Source: Chromatiales bacterium
GTDB lineage: Bacteria; Pseudomonadota; Gammaproteobacteria; SZUA-152
Assembly: GCA_026999335.1 (NCBI GenBank)
Contig: JALTPW010000544.1
Span: forward strand, 1-8,522
Direction: 5' to 3'
Length of the DNA stretch: 8,522 nucleotides
The first letter of the stretch is position 1, and each line of letters starts with the position of its first letter. Positions 6,503 to 8,522 of this stretch are shown one piece after another. A program made the translations under genes and the position numbers. The notes beneath the pieces were generated by a model. That model was not told the DNA's origin, did no database searches, and saw nothing but the letters and a program-made list of their open reading frames with translations.

Positions 6503-6570
6503 CCGTAGGGTGGGCAGTGCCCACCAGCAGGTTTCAGCGATGTTTCGGTGGATAGTACCCACCCTAGCGG
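6503..6570. repeat. REP-like inverted doublet between ubiD and the ParA gene
   Basis: The left arm (6503-6525) begins CCGTAG and contains the perfect stem GGTGGGC-AGT-GCCCACC. A diverged inverted copy (6547-6570) retains its own stem through a G-T wobble. The 21-nt spacer (6526-6546) separates them. A GTAG tetranucleotide followed by a hairpin is the usual layout of REP elements moved by RAYT transposases. The doublet starts 11 bp after the ubiD stop and could end or protect its transcript; no T-run follows. Confidence 0.7.
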
Positions 6571-6610
6571 CGGTCAAACAGAGTCAGAACAAGCAGCAAA
6601 GGGAGCAACG

Positions 6611-7252
6611 ATGCGCACCATCATGTTGTTGAATGCCAAGGGCGGCTGCGGCAAGAGCACCCTGGCCAGCAATCTTGCCAGCTACTATGCCGGCGAAGGC
6701 ACGGCCGTAGCGCTAGTGGACTACGACCCGCAGGCCTCCAGCCTGGAATGGCTGGCAGCGCGCCCGGAACACGCCGCGCCCATCACCGGCATCGATGGCA
6801 CCGCCGAGGGCGCACGTATCCCACGCGGCACCGAGGTGGTCATCTACGATGTGCCCGCCGGCATCAAGGGCAAGGAACTCACCGCCCTGGTGCGCCGCGC
6901 CGAGACCCTGATCATCCCCGTGCTGCCCTCGCCCATCGATATTCGCGCCGCCTCACACTTCATCCGTGACCTGCTGCTGGTGGGCAAGGTCTCGCGCAAA
7001 CAGACCAAACTGGCCGTCATCGCCAACCGGACACGCGAAAACACTCTCGTTTATCAGCGTCTGGAAAGATTCCTCAACAGCCTGAAAATCCCCTTCGTCG
7101 CCACCCTGCGCGACACGCAGAACTACATCCGCGCCGAAGAGCAGGGGCTGGGCATCTTCGAACTCCCCCCCTCACTGGCGATACATGACCGGGAACAATG
7201 GGAACCCCTGCTGAAGTGGCTGCGCAGCAAGCGCAGTCAGCCACAAACCTAG
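6611..7252 (+). CDS. Orphan ParA-family ATPase
   Basis: A 213-residue ParA/MinD-type P-loop ATPase without an added DNA-binding domain. The deviant Walker A is KGGCGKST (10-17), with signature K10 and catalytic-loop K15. Walker A' is VDYDPQAS (36-43), and Walker B is YDVPAG (79-84), where DxPxG has V in the usual T position. Such ATPases form dynamic gradients on the nucleoid that place plasmids, chemotaxis arrays, carboxysomes or other cargo. No ParB or obvious partner is adjacent, so the cargo is unknown. ATG 6611 has GGGAG 5 nt upstream; the in-frame GTG at 6548 would begin inside the REP doublet and was rejected. It lies downstream of ubiD on the same strand but is separated from it by the repeat. 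Confidence 0.88.
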   Translation: MRTIMLLNAKGGCGKSTLASNLASYYAGEGTAVALVDYDPQASSLEWLAARPEHAAPITGIDGTAEGARIPRGTEVVIYDVPAGIKGKELTALVRRAETLIIPVLPSPIDIRAASHFIRDLLLVGKVSRKQTKLAVIANRTRENTLVYQRLERFLNSLKIPFVATLRDTQNYIRAEEQGLGIFELPPSLAIHDREQWEPLLKWLRSKRSQPQT

Positions 7253-7482
7253 GAATTTCACGGAAGAAAACACGGGCAAGCCACAATGGATAGCGGACAA
7301 ACAACGGAACCGGATTCACCATGAAATACGTCAATAAGTCATTCGGCGCCTTTCGTCGCGAAAACAGCAACAATGCGGCAATGGCCCGATGATTTTCCAG
7401 CGTCGTCTGTGAAAAACAACTGCAATACCACACACGCCGGCCGATAATCGATCACGTCAATCTTTCAATGCGAGGAAAACCC
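7253..7482 (+). promoter_or_regulatory. Intergenic region with candidate promoter for the outer membrane protein
   Basis: No gene is supported here. GATAAT (7443-7448) matches five of six bases of a -10 and has CTGCAA (7420-7425), a weak -35, 17 bp upstream. It would give a leader of about 30 nt before the ATG at 7483. No terminator for the ParA gene is evident. Confidence 0.35.
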
Positions 7483-8253
7483 ATGAAAAAGAAGCTCATC
7501 GTCGCCACCCTGGCGGCACTCACCAGCGGCATCGCCCAGGCCGATTTTCTGCGCATCGAGGCCGGCGCCGGTATCTGGCAAAGCGAACCCAGCGGCACCA
7601 TCACCTACAAGGTATCGGGCAACAGCGACACGCTCAATGCCAGTGATGATCTGGGATACCAAGAAGAGAACATTTCCTATCTCTGGCTCAACGTCAAACA
7701 CCCGATACCCCTGCTGCCGAATGTCCGCCTCGAATACGCCGGGCCTGCTTTTGAAGGCACGTCGGAAAAAACAATCAGCTGGAAGGGCATCAACTACGGC
7801 ACCAATACCTACAGCAAGCTGGAGATCGAGCAGACCGATCTGGTGCTGTATTACAACCTACTCGACAATACCTTCTGGGCCACGCTGGATCTAGGCCTGG
7901 ATATTAAATTCGTCGATTTCAGTTATGAGCTGAGTGATCCCAACAACATATTGCCCGCTTACAGTGATTCGGCCAGCCTGCCCATTCCCATGCTGTATGC
8001 CCGCACCCGCGCACAGATCCCCATGACGAGTATCGGACTTGAGGCGGATATCAAATTCATCGGCTATGGTGATACCCAGCTCTATGATTTCCGTGCCAAG
8101 GTGGATTACACCTTTGATTTCGTGCCAGTCATCCAACCGGCCATTGAGCTTGGCTACCGCACCCAGAAATTCAAAATCGATGAAGATGGTGAAGACACCA
8201 AGATCGATTTTGAATTTTCTGGTATCTATGGCGGGGTCATGTTGCGTTTTTAG
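7483..8253 (+). CDS. TIGR04219-like outer membrane beta-barrel protein
   Basis: A 256-residue exported protein. The signal peptide is MKKKLIVATLAALTSGIAQA, with cleavage expected before D21. The mature part consists of alternating amphipathic strands, such as LEIEQTDLVLYYNLL and FRAKVDYTFDFVPVI. It ends SGIYGGVMLRF: the terminal Phe is the outer-membrane assembly signal, and the Gly-Gly near the end fits TIGR04219 outer membrane proteins, to which it probably belongs. The function of that family is unknown. ATG 7483 follows AGGA at a 7-nt spacing; an in-frame ATG at 7468 would place MRGKP before the signal peptide and is less likely. The gene converges on uvrD. Confidence 0.85.
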   Translation: MKKKLIVATLAALTSGIAQADFLRIEAGAGIWQSEPSGTITYKVSGNSDTLNASDDLGYQEENISYLWLNVKHPIPLLPNVRLEYAGPAFEGTSEKTISWKGINYGTNTYSKLEIEQTDLVLYYNLLDNTFWATLDLGLDIKFVDFSYELSDPNNILPAYSDSASLPIPMLYARTRAQIPMTSIGLEADIKFIGYGDTQLYDFRAKVDYTFDFVPVIQPAIELGYRTQKFKIDEDGEDTKIDFEFSGIYGGVMLRF

Positions 8254-8271
8254 CGGAAAACCAAACACCGG

Positions 8272-8309
8272 AACGAAACAGGGCGGACACACCCCACTCT
8301 GTTCTCGTT
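8272..8309 (+). terminator. Possible hairpin after the outer membrane protein gene
   Basis: AACGAAACAG (8272-8281) pairs with CTGTTCTCGTT (8299-8309) with one bulge, and the inner part contains GGCGG and CCCC that may extend the stem. It begins 18 bp after the stop codon. There is only TTTG after the stem, so it is a weak terminator candidate. Confidence 0.3.
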
Positions 8310-8324
8310 TGTGGTCACAGACAG

Positions 8325-8402
8325 AAAAAATCGTAGGAGCGGGCCATGCCCGCGATTTGTGCTTGCTGATAACCCGCAATCGCGGGCATGGCCCACTCCT
8401 AC
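8325..8402 (-). terminator. Probable uvrD terminator formed by the REP doublet
   Basis: On the minus strand the doublet starts 10 nt after the uvrD stop codon, and the stem is followed by CGA and then six T (8330-8325). The repeat therefore probably serves as an intrinsic terminator for uvrD and may also block read-through from the opposite gene. Confidence 0.5.
8333..8402. repeat. REP doublet (BIME-like) between the OMP gene and uvrD
   Basis: Two 24-bp arms (8333-8356 and 8379-8402) are inverted copies with a single mismatch (G-U in RNA) around a 22-nt spacer. Each arm starts GTAGGAG on its own strand and contains its own hairpin GCGGGC-CAT-GCCCGC, or the G-U variant. This is the REP/BIME plan and is very close to the GTAGGAGCG elements known from Pseudomonas and relatives. 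No RAYT transposase gene is in the window. Confidence 0.85.
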
Positions 8403-8411
8403 CAATATGGC

Positions 8412-8522
8412 TCAAATAAGCTGCAGATTGGCATAGGCCGACATCAACCACTTGGCCCCCTGCGCATCGAAATTGACCTGCACCCATGCCTGCGCGCCCT
8501 GACCTTCCACATCCAGCACTAT
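8412..8522 (-). CDS. uvrD: DNA helicase II UvrD, C-terminal 36 residues only
   Basis: The last 36 codons of a minus-strand gene that continues beyond the window, ending in TGA at 8414-8412. The residues VLDVEGQGAQ, then VQVNF and GAKWLMSAYANL, match the C-terminal domain of UvrD/PcrA helicases, where E. coli has LQVAFQGQGIKWLVAAYARL. This tail follows the helicase core and is linked to RNA polymerase and partner binding. UvrD unwinds DNA in mismatch and excision repair. The fragment is short but the motif is characteristic; Rep or another UvrD-like helicase is the alternative. Confidence 0.8.
   Translation of the reverse strand: MVLDVEGQGAQAWVQVNFDAQGAKWLMSAYANLQLI

Noticed and set aside
6503..6570. 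CRISPR-like reading of the paired repeats
   Set aside because: There are only two copies, inverted rather than direct, with internal hairpins and no spacer series.
6548..6610. Upstream GTG extension of the ParA gene
   Set aside because: It would encode the REP repeat, and the ATG at 6611 has a proper GGGAG site and a normal ParA N-terminus.
7321..7392. 23-codon ORF (MKYVNK...) in the gap before the outer membrane protein
   Set aside because: It has no Shine-Dalgarno, no recognisable feature and is short enough to be chance.

Overview
The window looks like chromosomal DNA of a gammaproteobacterium. UbiD is close to the E. coli enzyme over its whole length, the right edge carries the C-terminus of UvrD, and there is a gammaproteobacterial-type outer membrane protein and REP-like dispersed palindromes. 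No phage, plasmid, IS, tRNA, rRNA or CRISPR sequence was recognised.

Left block (1-3892, minus strand): an Nramp-like transporter cut by the window edge (1-1225), preceded by a BtsS/BtsR-type (LytS/LytTR) two-component system (kinase 2165-3892, regulator 1455-2168, ATGA overlap). A candidate terminator (1408-1432) separates the pair from the transporter. Between terminator and transporter lie three LytTR-like half-sites spaced exactly 20 bp apart (1323-1371). In E. coli BtsSR senses pyruvate and switches on a CstA-family transporter; here the neighbour is a non-canonical Nramp homologue that lacks the family's DPGN metal-binding motif.

Middle block (3893-4912): the divergent intergenic region has three exact ACC(G/A)CT hexamers on the plus strand and a perfect 16-bp palindrome. 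It leads into a two-gene plus-strand unit: an unannotated 53-codon ORF for a possible exported peptide (4087-4248), overlapped ATGA by a membrane-anchored, cysteine-rich protein with a glycine-rich-domain (GRDP-like) core and a C-terminal CGG-repeat tail (4245-4901). This is the least understood part of the window and may be a second output of the two-component system.

Right block (4998-8522): visibly more GC-rich housekeeping DNA. It holds ubiD (ubiquinone biosynthesis), a REP-like inverted doublet, an orphan ParA-type ATPase, a TIGR04219-like outer membrane protein, a second REP doublet that probably also ends uvrD transcription, and the partial convergent uvrD. No functional link among these genes is evident.
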